Source of the DNA: Rhodanobacter sp. 7MK24
Lineage (GTDB): Bacteria > Pseudomonadota > Gammaproteobacteria > Xanthomonadales > Rhodanobacteraceae
Direction of reading: 5' to 3'
Length of the DNA: 64,000 nucleotides
NCBI RefSeq assembly: GCF_014842995.1
Contig: NZ_JACYXL010000005.1
Coordinates: forward strand, 1-64,000
Below, in pieces: positions 48,365-55,903 of this stretch; position 1 is the stretch's first letter; each line of letters starts with the position of its first letter. The position numbers were made by a program, and so were the translations under genes. The notes below the pieces were generated by a model. It searched no databases, was not told the origin of the DNA, and was given only the letters and a program-made list of their open reading frames with translations.

Positions 48365-49255
48365 ATGACCCGCAAAATCCTGAAAGCCGCCTTGTTGCAG
48401 GAAACCGACCGCGGCAGCCGCGACGCCAACCTCGATGCGATCGAGGCCGGCCTGCGCGAAGCCGCCAAGGCCGGTGCCGAACTGGTGTTGCTGCAGGAGC
48501 TGCACAACGGCCCGTATTTCTGCCAGCACGAGTCGGTCGACCTGTTCGATCTCGCGGAAAGCATCCCCGGCCCCAGTACCGCCCGCATCGGCAAGCTGGC
48601 CGAGGAGCTGAAGCTGGTGGTGGTGGCCTCGCTGTTCGAGAAGCGCGCGGCGGGGCTCTACCACAACACGGCCGTGGTATTCGACCGCTCGACGGCGATC
48701 GCGGGCAAGTACCGCAAGATGCACATTCCCGACGACCCGGCGTTCTACGAGAAGTTCTACTTCACGCCAGGCGACCTTGGTTTCGATCCGGTCCAGACCT
48801 CGGTAGGCAAGCTTGGCGTACTGGTGTGCTGGGACCAGTGGTATCCCGAAGCCGCGCGCCTGATGGCGCTGGCCGGCGCGGAGCTGCTGCTCTACCCCAC
48901 CGCGATCGGCTGGGACCCCAACGACGCACAGGAAGAGAAGGATCGCCAGCGCGAAGCCTGGGTCACCGTACAGCGTGGCCACGCGGTGGCGAACGGCCTG
49001 CCGCTGCTGGCCTGCAACCGCACCGGCCACGAGGCCGACCCTTCGGGCACGGGCGCGGGCATCCAGTTCTGGGGCACCAGCTTCGTCGCCGGACCGCAAG
49101 GCGAATTCCTCGCCAGGTCCGGCACCGATCAGCGCGAGCTGCTGCTGGTCGAGATCGACATGCAGCGCAGCGAGCACGTGCGTCGCATCTGGCCGTTTCT
49201 GCGTGACCGTCGCATCGACTCCTACGGCGACCTGCTCAAGCGTTTCCGGGACTGA
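48365..49255 (+). CDS. aguB: N-carbamoylputrescine amidohydrolase
   Basis: The product is 296 aa from the ATG at 48365. It is a nitrilase-superfamily enzyme with the catalytic triad Glu (LVLLQELHNGPYFCQ), Lys (GKYRKMHIPDDPAFYEKFYF) and Cys (LGVLVCWDQWYPEAARLMAL). The PYFCQ and FYEKFYFTPGD segments are typical of AguB. It hydrolyses N-carbamoylputrescine to putrescine, CO2 and ammonia, completing the agmatine pathway begun by aguA. A much longer open frame extends upstream, antisense to the ClC gene, and is not part of it. Confidence 0.94.
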   Translation: MTRKILKAALLQETDRGSRDANLDAIEAGLREAAKAGAELVLLQELHNGPYFCQHESVDLFDLAESIPGPSTARIGKLAEELKLVVVASLFEKRAAGLYHNTAVVFDRSTAIAGKYRKMHIPDDPAFYEKFYFTPGDLGFDPVQTSVGKLGVLVCWDQWYPEAARLMALAGAELLLYPTAIGWDPNDAQEEKDRQREAWVTVQRGHAVANGLPLLACNRTGHEADPSGTGAGIQFWGTSFVAGPQGEFLARSGTDQRELLLVEIDMQRSEHVRRIWPFLRDRRIDSYGDLLKRFRD

Positions 49256-49280
49256 ATTTTGCCTTTGCGGTGATCGCTGA

Positions 49281-49450
49281 TCGCGAAAACCACATGAGCG
49301 GCCACCCATAACCGTACTCTTCGATTCCATGGCGATCATCCCTATCGCGAAAATCACACGGGCGGCCATTCATGGCCGCACTCTTCAATTTCATGGCGAC
49401 TATTCCCAGCGACGAAAATCACATGCGTGGCTCCCGTGGCCACACTTCTG
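49281..49450 (+). repeat. three tandem copies of a 64-bp hairpin-containing repeat
   Basis: Units start at about 49281, 49345 and 49409, each opening CGCGAAAA(T/C)CACA or its variant and containing (G/C)GGCCA...TGGCC(G/A)CACTCTTC and TTTCATGGCGA-type blocks. The third copy is truncated near 49450. The GGCGGCCATTCATGGCCGC core of the second copy is a perfect small hairpin. They lie between aguB and the TraB-family gene. Confidence 0.8.
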
Positions 49451-49514
49451 ACTTGCTTCGCGCGGGGCGCGTCCCCATGCTTGGGGACTTCCCAGTGACC
49501 GATATGCCTTACGC

Positions 49515-50747
49515 ATGAGTGTTCCCGAATCCACTTCTCCCCTGCCAGCCGTGCTGCAGGACCAGCCCATCGAACGCGTGACGCGCGACGGTGTGGAGTA
49601 CGTGGTGCTGGGCACGGCGCACGTCTCGCGCACCAGCATGGAGGCGGTGGAGGCACTGCTGGACCACGAGCACTTCGACGCGGTCGCGGTGGAGTTGTGC
49701 GATAGCCGCGCACAGGGCATGCGCGATCCCGAGGCGTTCAAGCGCATGGACCTGTTCCAGGTGATACGCCAGGGCAAGGCAGGCATGGTGGCTGCCAGCC
49801 TGGTCCTTTCCACCTTCCAGAAACGCCTCGCCGAGCAATCCGGCATCCAGCCCGGTGCCGAGATGAAGGCGGCGATGGAAGGCGCCGCCGCGCGCAACCT
49901 GCCGCTGTGGCTGATCGACCGCGAGGTTGGCACTACGCTCAAGCGCGCTTGGCACAACGTAGGTTTCTGGCAGCGCTTCGGCCTGCTCGGCGGCCTGCTC
50001 GCCAGCGTGTTCGAGCGCGAGGAAATCGAGCCCGGCGAGATCGAGAAGCTCAAGCAGGGCGACATGCTGGAAAGCGCCTTCAGCGAGTTCGCCAGCGAGT
50101 CCAAGCCGCTGTACCAGAGCCTGATCGGCGAGCGCGACGCCTACATGGCCGCGCGCTTGCGCGAGGAAGCCGCGCGCAAGCCTTCTGCCGAACCGCGCCG
50201 CGTACTGGTGGTGATCGGCGCAGGGCACCTGAAGGGCATGTGCGAACTGTTGCGCGAACAGCGCGACGACCCGGCGACGATCGCCGCCGATCTGGCGCGG
50301 TCGCCGCCGAAGGCACGGTGGCCGAAATGGCTGGCCGTGGGCCTCGTGTTGGCGGTATTCGCAGCCATCGCCTTCGCCTTCCATCGCAACGCAGCGCTGG
50401 GCACGCAGGTGCTCACCGCGTGGGTGCTGTTCACCGGCGGCTTCGCCGCGCTGGGCGCGGTCGCTGCGGGCGCACATCCGCTTAGCATCCTCGCCGCCTT
50501 CATCGCCGCGCCGATCAAGCCGTTTCGTCCAGGCATCCCGGCCGGCGGCATCAGCGCCATGGCCGAAGCCTGGGTGCGTCGCCCGCGTGTGGCCGACTTC
50601 GACACGCTGCGCGACGACATCGTGCACTGGAGCGGCTGGTGGAAAAACCGCGTGGCGCGCACCCTGCTGAACTTCTTCCTGGTCAGCCTCGGCACCATCG
50701 TGGGCGAGTACAGCGCGGGCATCCACATTGTCCGCAGCCTGTTCTGA
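49515..50747 (+). CDS. TraB-family membrane protein
   Basis: The 410-aa protein has an N-terminal TraB/PrgY-like domain: VEYVVLGTAHVSRTSMEAVE, FDAVAVELCDSRAQ, LPLWLIDREVGTTLKRAW, EREDAYMAARL-type region and VLVVIGAGHLKGM. The GTAHVS and GAGHL motifs are the conserved putative metal or catalytic sites of the Tiki/TraB/EreA fold. The C-terminal half has about four membrane segments (~275-400). Enterococcal relatives shut down pheromone signalling; in other bacteria the role is unknown, possibly a membrane metalloprotease. The start follows the tandem repeats. Confidence 0.88.
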   Translation: MSVPESTSPLPAVLQDQPIERVTRDGVEYVVLGTAHVSRTSMEAVEALLDHEHFDAVAVELCDSRAQGMRDPEAFKRMDLFQVIRQGKAGMVAASLVLSTFQKRLAEQSGIQPGAEMKAAMEGAAARNLPLWLIDREVGTTLKRAWHNVGFWQRFGLLGGLLASVFEREEIEPGEIEKLKQGDMLESAFSEFASESKPLYQSLIGERDAYMAARLREEAARKPSAEPRRVLVVIGAGHLKGMCELLREQRDDPATIAADLARSPPKARWPKWLAVGLVLAVFAAIAFAFHRNAALGTQVLTAWVLFTGGFAALGAVAAGAHPLSILAAFIAAPIKPFRPGIPAGGISAMAEAWVRRPRVADFDTLRDDIVHWSGWWKNRVARTLLNFFLVSLGTIVGEYSAGIHIVRSLF

Positions 50748-51150
50748 GCGGCAAAACTTGTTCGAAATCTCCGCATAGCCCGCGTTGCGCAGTCGTCAGG
50801 TCGTAGTGCGTGGCGCAGTGCTTGTCTGGCCGGCTGGTCGAGTCGCGCACCGTCGCATGGCGGCCGCTGCTAGGCAGTCCACGGGACGGGGCCCGTTTGC
50901 GCAGATGCCCATGTCATCACCGCGTCGCGAATGGGCCACTGCCTGCCCCACAAAGCCGTGCGTCCGTAGACTCTCCCCGCGTGCCCTCGTTCTTCCTTGG
51001 CCTGTGCGCAAACAGCTCCCGGCGCGATCCGTGGGGAGGCTTTGAGCAGGCTCTAGCCACCGCAGGTTGTCCATGCCCGGAGCTGCTGTCTATACTGCGA
51101 CGATTGTTGCATTCATTCGCATCTGCCGCCGCACCTGGGGAACGATCTCG
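50748..51150. other. intergenic region upstream of the cytochrome c pair
   Basis: About 400 bp without a credible gene. It should contain the promoter of the cytochrome operon. No terminator after the TraB gene, RNA gene or repeat was recognised. Confidence 0.5.
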
Positions 51151-51483
51151 ATGATTCGACTGCACACACTTGGCCTGGCGGGCGCTCTTGCCTTGCTGGC
51201 CACCGTCAGCGCGCACGCCGAAGGCGGCGACAAGGCCGCTGGGCGCACACTGGTCTACACCTGTGCCGGCTGCCACGGCGTGCCGGGCTATGCCAACGCC
51301 TACCCGGATTACCCCGTGCCGAAAATCGCCGGGCAGAACGAGCAGTACATCATCACTGCATTGAATGAATACAAGAGTGGCGACCGCACCTATCCGACGA
51401 TGGTGGCCCAGGCGCAAAGCCTGACCGACCAGAACATCAAGGACATCGCCGCCTACCTGTCCAGTATCACGCCGACCAAGTAA
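51151..51483 (+). CDS. small monohaem c-type cytochrome
   Basis: The product is 110 aa from the ATG at 51151 (GGGGAA upstream). A signal peptide ([22 protein letters not shown]) precedes a class I cytochrome c domain with the haem motif CAGCH (YTCAGCHGVPGY), PKIAGQNEQYI and a distal Met candidate in YPTMVAQAQSLTDQNI. It is periplasmic. It resembles single domains of cytochrome c4/c553. It is followed after 13 bp by a homologous gene, a likely tandem duplication. Confidence 0.92.
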   Translation: MIRLHTLGLAGALALLATVSAHAEGGDKAAGRTLVYTCAGCHGVPGYANAYPDYPVPKIAGQNEQYIITALNEYKSGDRTYPTMVAQAQSLTDQNIKDIAAYLSSITPTK

Positions 51484-51496
51484 CCAAGGACCCCGC

Positions 51497-51847
51497 ATGC
51501 AACGCGCACTTGCCCTGCTTTCGTTCGGCGCCGTTTTGGCGATCGCCTCCACTCCGCTGCTTGCCAGCGGCAACCCTGCGGATGGCAAGACCAAGGCCAC
51601 CGCCTGTTTCGCCTGCCACGGCGCCGACGGCAACGCGGTCGATCCGCAGTACCCGCGCCTCGCCGGCCAGTACAACGAATACCTGCAACAGGTGCTGCAC
51701 GAGTACAAGGACGGCCGTCGCAACAACCCGATCATGAAGGGTATGGTGGCTACGCTGTCGGATCAGGACATCGAGGACATCGCCGCTTATTTCTCCAGCC
51801 AGTCGACCAAGCTCGACACGCTGAAGGGACACGTCCAGGGCGATTGA
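51497..51847 (+). CDS. small monohaem c-type cytochrome (tandem copy)
   Basis: The 116-aa protein has a signal peptide (LALLSFGAVLAIASTPLLAS) and a class I cytochrome c domain with CFACH (ATACFACHGADGN), PRLAGQYNEYLQQ and the distal Met region NNPIMKGMVATLSDQDIEDI. The pattern matches that of the preceding cytochrome (IAGQ/LAGQ, TDQ/SDQ), supporting duplication. Together the two resemble the halves of a dihaem cytochrome c4 encoded as separate genes. A strong terminator follows. Partners such as an oxidase are not encoded nearby. Confidence 0.92.
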   Translation: MQRALALLSFGAVLAIASTPLLASGNPADGKTKATACFACHGADGNAVDPQYPRLAGQYNEYLQQVLHEYKDGRRNNPIMKGMVATLSDQDIEDIAAYFSSQSTKLDTLKGHVQGD

Positions 51848-51866
51848 CGCGCTCCTCTCACCGAAA

Positions 51867-51896
51867 CAGAAAGCCCGCCTCACGGCGGGCTTTCTG
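51867..51896 (+). terminator. intrinsic terminator after the cytochrome pair
   Basis: A 13-bp perfect stem CAGAAAGCCCGCC / GGCGGGCTTTCTG encloses a four-base loop and is followed by TTTG. It lies between the cytochrome genes and the convergent nfuA. Confidence 0.88.
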
Positions 51897-51965
51897 TTTG
51901 AGGAGTTCAGCCGCGGACGGCCACTTGCCGGGTTATCGCGATCGGGACGCCTGCGAATGCCTGCC

Positions 51966-52574
51966 TCAGCCCAAGGCCGATTTGCCTTCGTGCTTGCTGT
52001 AGTACGGCTGCTTGCCGCCACTGTGATCGGTGGCGTCGCGTACTGCGCTCACTTCGGGCACGCGCTCGCGCAAGGTTTTCTCCACACCCTGCTTCAGAGT
52101 GACATCCACCATCCCGCAGCCATGGCAGCCACCGCCGAACTGCAGCAGCACCACGCCTTCGGCATCGACCTCCAGCAAGGTGACGCGGCCACCGTGCGAG
52201 GCCAGCCGTGGGTTGATCTCGGCATCGAGCACATAGCGCACGCGCTCGATCACGCCAGCTTCCAGCCCCGGCACGTCGCCCTTGATCTTCGGGGCACGGA
52301 TGTTGAGCAGGCCGCCGGTGGTGTTCGGTTCGAAGTCGATGCTGGCGCCATCCAGCCACGGCGCGCTGCTCCCTTCGACGTGGAAATCAAAGCCTGCGCA
52401 TTCGACCGTCCACTCGTTGCCTATCAACTCGACCGGCTCACAGAACTCCAGCTCGCAGTTCGCCGCAGCCGTTCCCGGTGCGGTCACATGCAGGCGGATG
52501 CTCATGCCTTCGTTGCCCTGTTGCGCCAACAGGCGGCGGAAATGCTGCTGGGCGCGTTCGGAAATTTCGATCAT
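51966..52574 (-). CDS. nfuA: Fe-S cluster carrier protein NfuA
   Basis: The 202-aa protein has an N-terminal degenerate A-type (IscA/HesB-like) domain (MIEISERAQQHFRRLLAQQ, IRLHVTAPGTAAANCELEF) lacking the full set of ligand cysteines. A C-terminal NifU-like domain has the cluster-binding CxxC in FGGGCHGCGMVDVTLK. The same two-domain order and length as E. coli NfuA support the call. It delivers 4Fe-4S clusters, especially under oxidative stress or iron limitation. It is divergent from phhB. Confidence 0.95.
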   Translation of the reverse strand: MIEISERAQQHFRRLLAQQGNEGMSIRLHVTAPGTAAANCELEFCEPVELIGNEWTVECAGFDFHVEGSSAPWLDGASIDFEPNTTGGLLNIRAPKIKGDVPGLEAGVIERVRYVLDAEINPRLASHGGRVTLLEVDAEGVVLLQFGGGCHGCGMVDVTLKQGVEKTLRERVPEVSAVRDATDHSGGKQPYYSKHEGKSALG

Positions 52575-52729
52575 GTCTCACCTGTGGCAACTGTTGCGAC
52601 AGCCGCGCCAGCGCGGCCCGTCGAATCAGCACCATTTTAGTACTGTTTTCCTGCGCTGCGGGCTTTGACATTTGCACGCACAACTTCGACGCTGCGCAGC
52701 CTCGCCTTTGTGCATCCGATGGAGCTGCC

Positions 52730-53071
52730 ATGAACATCCACGATTTCGCCAGCCAGCATTGCCAGCCGCGCAAGGGCAAGGAACATGCGCTGAGTGCGGA
52801 CAAGATCACCCAGTTGTTGCAGCTGTTGCCCGGCTGGACGCTCGCTGCAGATGGCCACGCCATCGTCAAGGATTTCCGCTTCCCCGATTTCCACCGCACG
52901 CTGGGCTTCATCAACGCGGTCGGCTTCATGGCCAACCACGAGGACCACCACCCGGACATCGAAGCCGGCTACGGCCATTGCCAGTTGCTGTGGTCCACCC
53001 ACGACGTGGGCGGGCTGTCGCTCAACGACATCATCTGTGCAGCCAAGGTCGAGGCACTGCTGGCACGTTGA
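52730..53071 (+). CDS. phhB: 4a-hydroxytetrahydrobiopterin dehydratase (pterin carbinolamine dehydratase)
   Basis: The product is 113 aa from the ATG at 52730 (GGAG upstream). The PCD fold motif is clear: LLPGWTLAADGHAIVKDFRF, FINAVGFMANHEDHHPDI with the catalytic His triplet, and GHCQLLWSTHDVGGLSLNDI. It recycles the pterin cofactor of phenylalanine hydroxylase. No phhA is in the window. The next gene starts within a few bases. Confidence 0.94.
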   Translation: MNIHDFASQHCQPRKGKEHALSADKITQLLQLLPGWTLAADGHAIVKDFRFPDFHRTLGFINAVGFMANHEDHHPDIEAGYGHCQLLWSTHDVGGLSLNDIICAAKVEALLAR

Positions 53072-53073
53072 GC

Positions 53074-54576
53074 GTGCGCCCCATCGTGCGCCGATGGCTT
53101 GCCGGCACGGCTTTCGCGCTGCTGGTGGTCCTGCTGCTGCTCGGCCTGCGCACCCTGGCCGAGCACATAGTCGCCTCGCACCTGCATGAGGTGGCGAACC
53201 GCCGGCTTGCGCTGATCGAGCATGGCCAGCCGCTGTGGCGTTGGCCATTGCGCGAACCGCACGATCTCGTTGCCGGGCGTGCCTTCGGTGCCGCCGATGT
53301 TGAATCCGCCGGCGGCGCCCTGCGCATCACCAGCCGCGACGGCTCGCCGTTCGAAATCGGCCTGCCTGTGCACGGCATGCTCGATGTGGAGCATTGGCCC
53401 CGGCTGTCGTTGCACGGCGTGGCGGATGCGCCGTTCAAATTGGGTATTGCCTGGCAGCCACGACTGGACCAGCCCGGTTGCCTGGGTTGGCAGGATGCTC
53501 CCGTCGCCGCCGGCCCGCTGCAACTTGCGGTCGATCTGCGCCACCTGCATTGGCAAACCGCTGGCGGCAGCGACTGCTCCGCACCGAAGCGGATCGACGT
53601 GCTGCGCCTGAGACTGCTACTTCCTGCACACGTCTCCTTGCGACTGGACGAGCTGGCGCTGCACTCCGATGCGTCCCTGCCCGCCCCCGCGCTGCCCACA
53701 CTGCTGCTGTCGCCCGATCCGTCGACGGCGGCACGTCAGCTCGCCGATCCCATGTTGCCGGCAGCGCCCTGGATCGCCCTGCCCGCAGGCGCCTCGGCGG
53801 AAACCCAATTGACGCTGCGCGAATTGACGTGGCGGCAACGACCGGGCGCGCTGATCCTGCCGCATGGCGACGCACCGGCAACCATGCGGGAATCCAATGG
53901 TCATGGCTGGCTGCCATGGATCGGTGCCGGTGGTTACCTGCTGGGACTGCTCATGCTGGCATCGTGGTGGCCACGCCTGCCTGGGCGCCTATGGCTGGAG
54001 TTGCTCGCCTGCCTCGCCGGCCCGCTGTGGCTGATTGCCGGTCTTCAACTCGGGCTGCGGTTGACCGTACCCAGCGTGCTGGTCTTCGTCGGCGCCGTAT
54101 TGTTCGCGGCGCAAACCGAACGGCAGCGTCGCCCGGCGAACTGGTGCTGGTGGGGAAATCCCCGTGCGTGGCTGTTGCCATTCGCGCTGCTGCCGCTGGC
54201 GCTGCTGCTGGTCATCCGTTTCGGTGGCCAGCTCGCGGTGCCGGCATTGAGCCATGCGCTTATGTATCTGTCGTGGGCGTTGTTGCAGCAATGGCTGATG
54301 CTGGTCGTGGTGATGCGTCGCCTCGAAAGCAAACAGGTGCACGGCACTTTTGCCGTGCTGCTCACCGCCCTCGTGTTCGCCTTGATGCACACGCCGAACG
54401 GCGCGCTGATGCAGCTCTGCCTGCTGGCCGAATTGTGGTGGGCCTGGTGTTTCCAGCGGTCGCGCGCACTGCTGCCGGTGGCCGCGGCACATGCCACCTG
54501 CGCGTTGCTGGTAGAAGCCGGGCTGGAGGGTGGCTTGTTGCGTTCGCTGGAGGTCAGCGCCCGTTTCTTTCTCTAG
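53074..54576 (+). CDS. membrane protein with CPBP-like C-terminal domain
   Basis: The product is 500 aa from a GTG at 53074, just after phhB (a TTG at 53068 would overlap its stop). A membrane anchor (~8-25) precedes a ~250-residue periplasmic beta-rich region with no recognised family. About seven membrane helices (~275-490) follow. The last part resembles CPBP intramembrane metalloproteases: LQQWLMLVVVMRRLE in place of the EExxxR motif, FALMHTPNG for FxxxH, and AAAHATCALL for the HxxxB motif. The Glu pair is Gln-Gln here, so protease activity is doubtful. It overlaps the convergent rluC by 23 bp. Confidence 0.65.
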   Translation: MRPIVRRWLAGTAFALLVVLLLLGLRTLAEHIVASHLHEVANRRLALIEHGQPLWRWPLREPHDLVAGRAFGAADVESAGGALRITSRDGSPFEIGLPVHGMLDVEHWPRLSLHGVADAPFKLGIAWQPRLDQPGCLGWQDAPVAAGPLQLAVDLRHLHWQTAGGSDCSAPKRIDVLRLRLLLPAHVSLRLDELALHSDASLPAPALPTLLLSPDPSTAARQLADPMLPAAPWIALPAGASAETQLTLRELTWRQRPGALILPHGDAPATMRESNGHGWLPWIGAGGYLLGLLMLASWWPRLPGRLWLELLACLAGPLWLIAGLQLGLRLTVPSVLVFVGAVLFAAQTERQRRPANWCWWGNPRAWLLPFALLPLALLLVIRFGGQLAVPALSHALMYLSWALLQQWLMLVVVMRRLESKQVHGTFAVLLTALVFALMHTPNGALMQLCLLAELWWAWCFQRSRALLPVAAAHATCALLVEAGLEGGLLRSLEVSARFFL

Positions 54577-55558
54577 CGGCAGCCTGGATGTACGGCAGGT
54601 GCTTGCCCTTCACGGCCAGGACATCAAGAAAGGTCTTCAGGTCGTCCGGCAGCGGCGCGGAGAAGCTGTAAAGGCGCCCATCCAGCTCGAAGCTGAGGTG
54701 CGAGGCGTGCAGGAACAGCCGTTGCAACCCCATCTCGCGGAGGCGCTTGTTCATCTCGCGATCGCCATATTTCGGGTCGCCGGCCAATGGGTGACCGACG
54801 TGGGCGGCGTGCACGCGGATCTGGTGGGTGCGTCCCGTGCCAAGCGTGGCCTGCATCAGGCGGGCGCCCGGATACTGCTCCATCTCGCGGAAGAAGGTCA
54901 GTGCGGGCTTGCCGTCCTCGCTGACCCGCACCATGCGCTCACCACCTTGCAGGGCGAACTTGCGCAGCGGCGCGTTGACGTCGAACTTGGCCTTGGGCGG
55001 ATGGCCGACCATCAGGCACAGGTACTGCTTGGTGACTTCGCCGGCGCGGATCGCCGCCTGCAGGCCGGTCAGGCCGGCCCGGGACTTGGCCAGCACCAGC
55101 ACGCCGCTGGTATCGCGGTCGAGCCGGTGCACCAGCTCCAGGGATTCGTGGGGGCGCGCCGCGCGCAGCAGCTCGATGGCGCCGTGGCTGACTCCGCTGC
55201 CGCCATGGCTGGCGATGCCCGAGGGCTTGTCGATCACCAGGAAGTGCTTGTCCTCGAAGATCACCGCCCCGGCTACCGAGGCGATCATTGTCTCTGGCGC
55301 CGCACGCTCTTCGGGGCGTTCTGCCTGCCGTATCGGCGGAATTCGCAGCATATCGCCGTCGGTTAGCCGCGTATCCGGCTTGGCACGCTTGCCGTTCACG
55401 CGCACCTGGCCGGTGCGCAGCAGCCGGTAGATCATGCTTTTCGGCACACCCTTGAGCAGGGTCGCCAGCGCATTGTCGATACGCTGGCCGTCCCGCTCGG
55501 GTCCGATCGCGACTTGACGCACACCTTGAGGTACGTCGCGGGAAGTTGCCGTCTGCAT
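54554..55558 (-). CDS. rluC: 23S rRNA pseudouridine synthase RluC
   Basis: The product is 334 aa from the ATG at 55558. An N-terminal S4 domain (QRIDNALATLLKGVPKSMIYRLLRTGQVRVNGKRA-type, here split as QRIDNALATLL and MIYRLLRTGQVRVNGKR) precedes the RluA-family catalytic domain with Asp in HRLDRDTSGVLVLAKS, then TGRTHQIRVHAAHVGHPLAGDPKYG and LFLHASHL. It modifies U955/2504/2580-type positions in E. coli. It is divergent from rne, as in most gammaproteobacteria. Confidence 0.95.
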   Translation of the reverse strand: MQTATSRDVPQGVRQVAIGPERDGQRIDNALATLLKGVPKSMIYRLLRTGQVRVNGKRAKPDTRLTDGDMLRIPPIRQAERPEERAAPETMIASVAGAVIFEDKHFLVIDKPSGIASHGGSGVSHGAIELLRAARPHESLELVHRLDRDTSGVLVLAKSRAGLTGLQAAIRAGEVTKQYLCLMVGHPPKAKFDVNAPLRKFALQGGERMVRVSEDGKPALTFFREMEQYPGARLMQATLGTGRTHQIRVHAAHVGHPLAGDPKYGDREMNKRLREMGLQRLFLHASHLSFELDGRLYSFSAPLPDDLKTFLDVLAVKGKHLPYIQAAARERNGR

Positions 55559-55586
55559 TGAAAAAAACCTGTCGAAATAGGATACT
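55558..55586 (+). promoter_or_regulatory. candidate sigma70 promoter of rne
   Basis: TTGAAA (55558-55563), a 17-bp spacer and GATACT (55581-55586) overlap the rluC start codon. Transcription from near 55593 gives rne an untranslated leader of about 310 nt, close to the 361 nt of E. coli rne, where the leader mediates RNase E autoregulation. The remaining 55587-55903 has no gene and is GC-rich with hairpin potential. Confidence 0.55.
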
Positions 55587-55903
55587 CGGCGAGCGCCATT
55601 CCCTGCCCGCCGAGACCGGTTCGGGCCGGGGCCCCGCCCGTCACGCCGGCGAGGATTGCGCCGACTGCCCAAGGATTGATTCCCAAGCAGCGGTCGCGAC
55701 TCCCTTTCATCGTAACGGTTCGGGCCGTCGTTTGCCCGAAGCCCGTTTGGCTTGGGCGCGGCTGGTGCAGCAACCCGAACATCCGGGCGCCGGGAACGGC
55801 GCCGTCACATGAGCCGCTCCACCGCAGCGGCGCGATCCCCGGCAGGCCGCCATCCCGGCGCCACCGCGGCACGCGACGCGCGGGCGAGCTGAGGAAAACT
55901 ACA

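Noticed and set aside
49281-49450. A possible CRISPR array in the tandem repeats
   Set aside because: The units are contiguous without unique spacers, the unit is 64 bp, and there are no cas genes.
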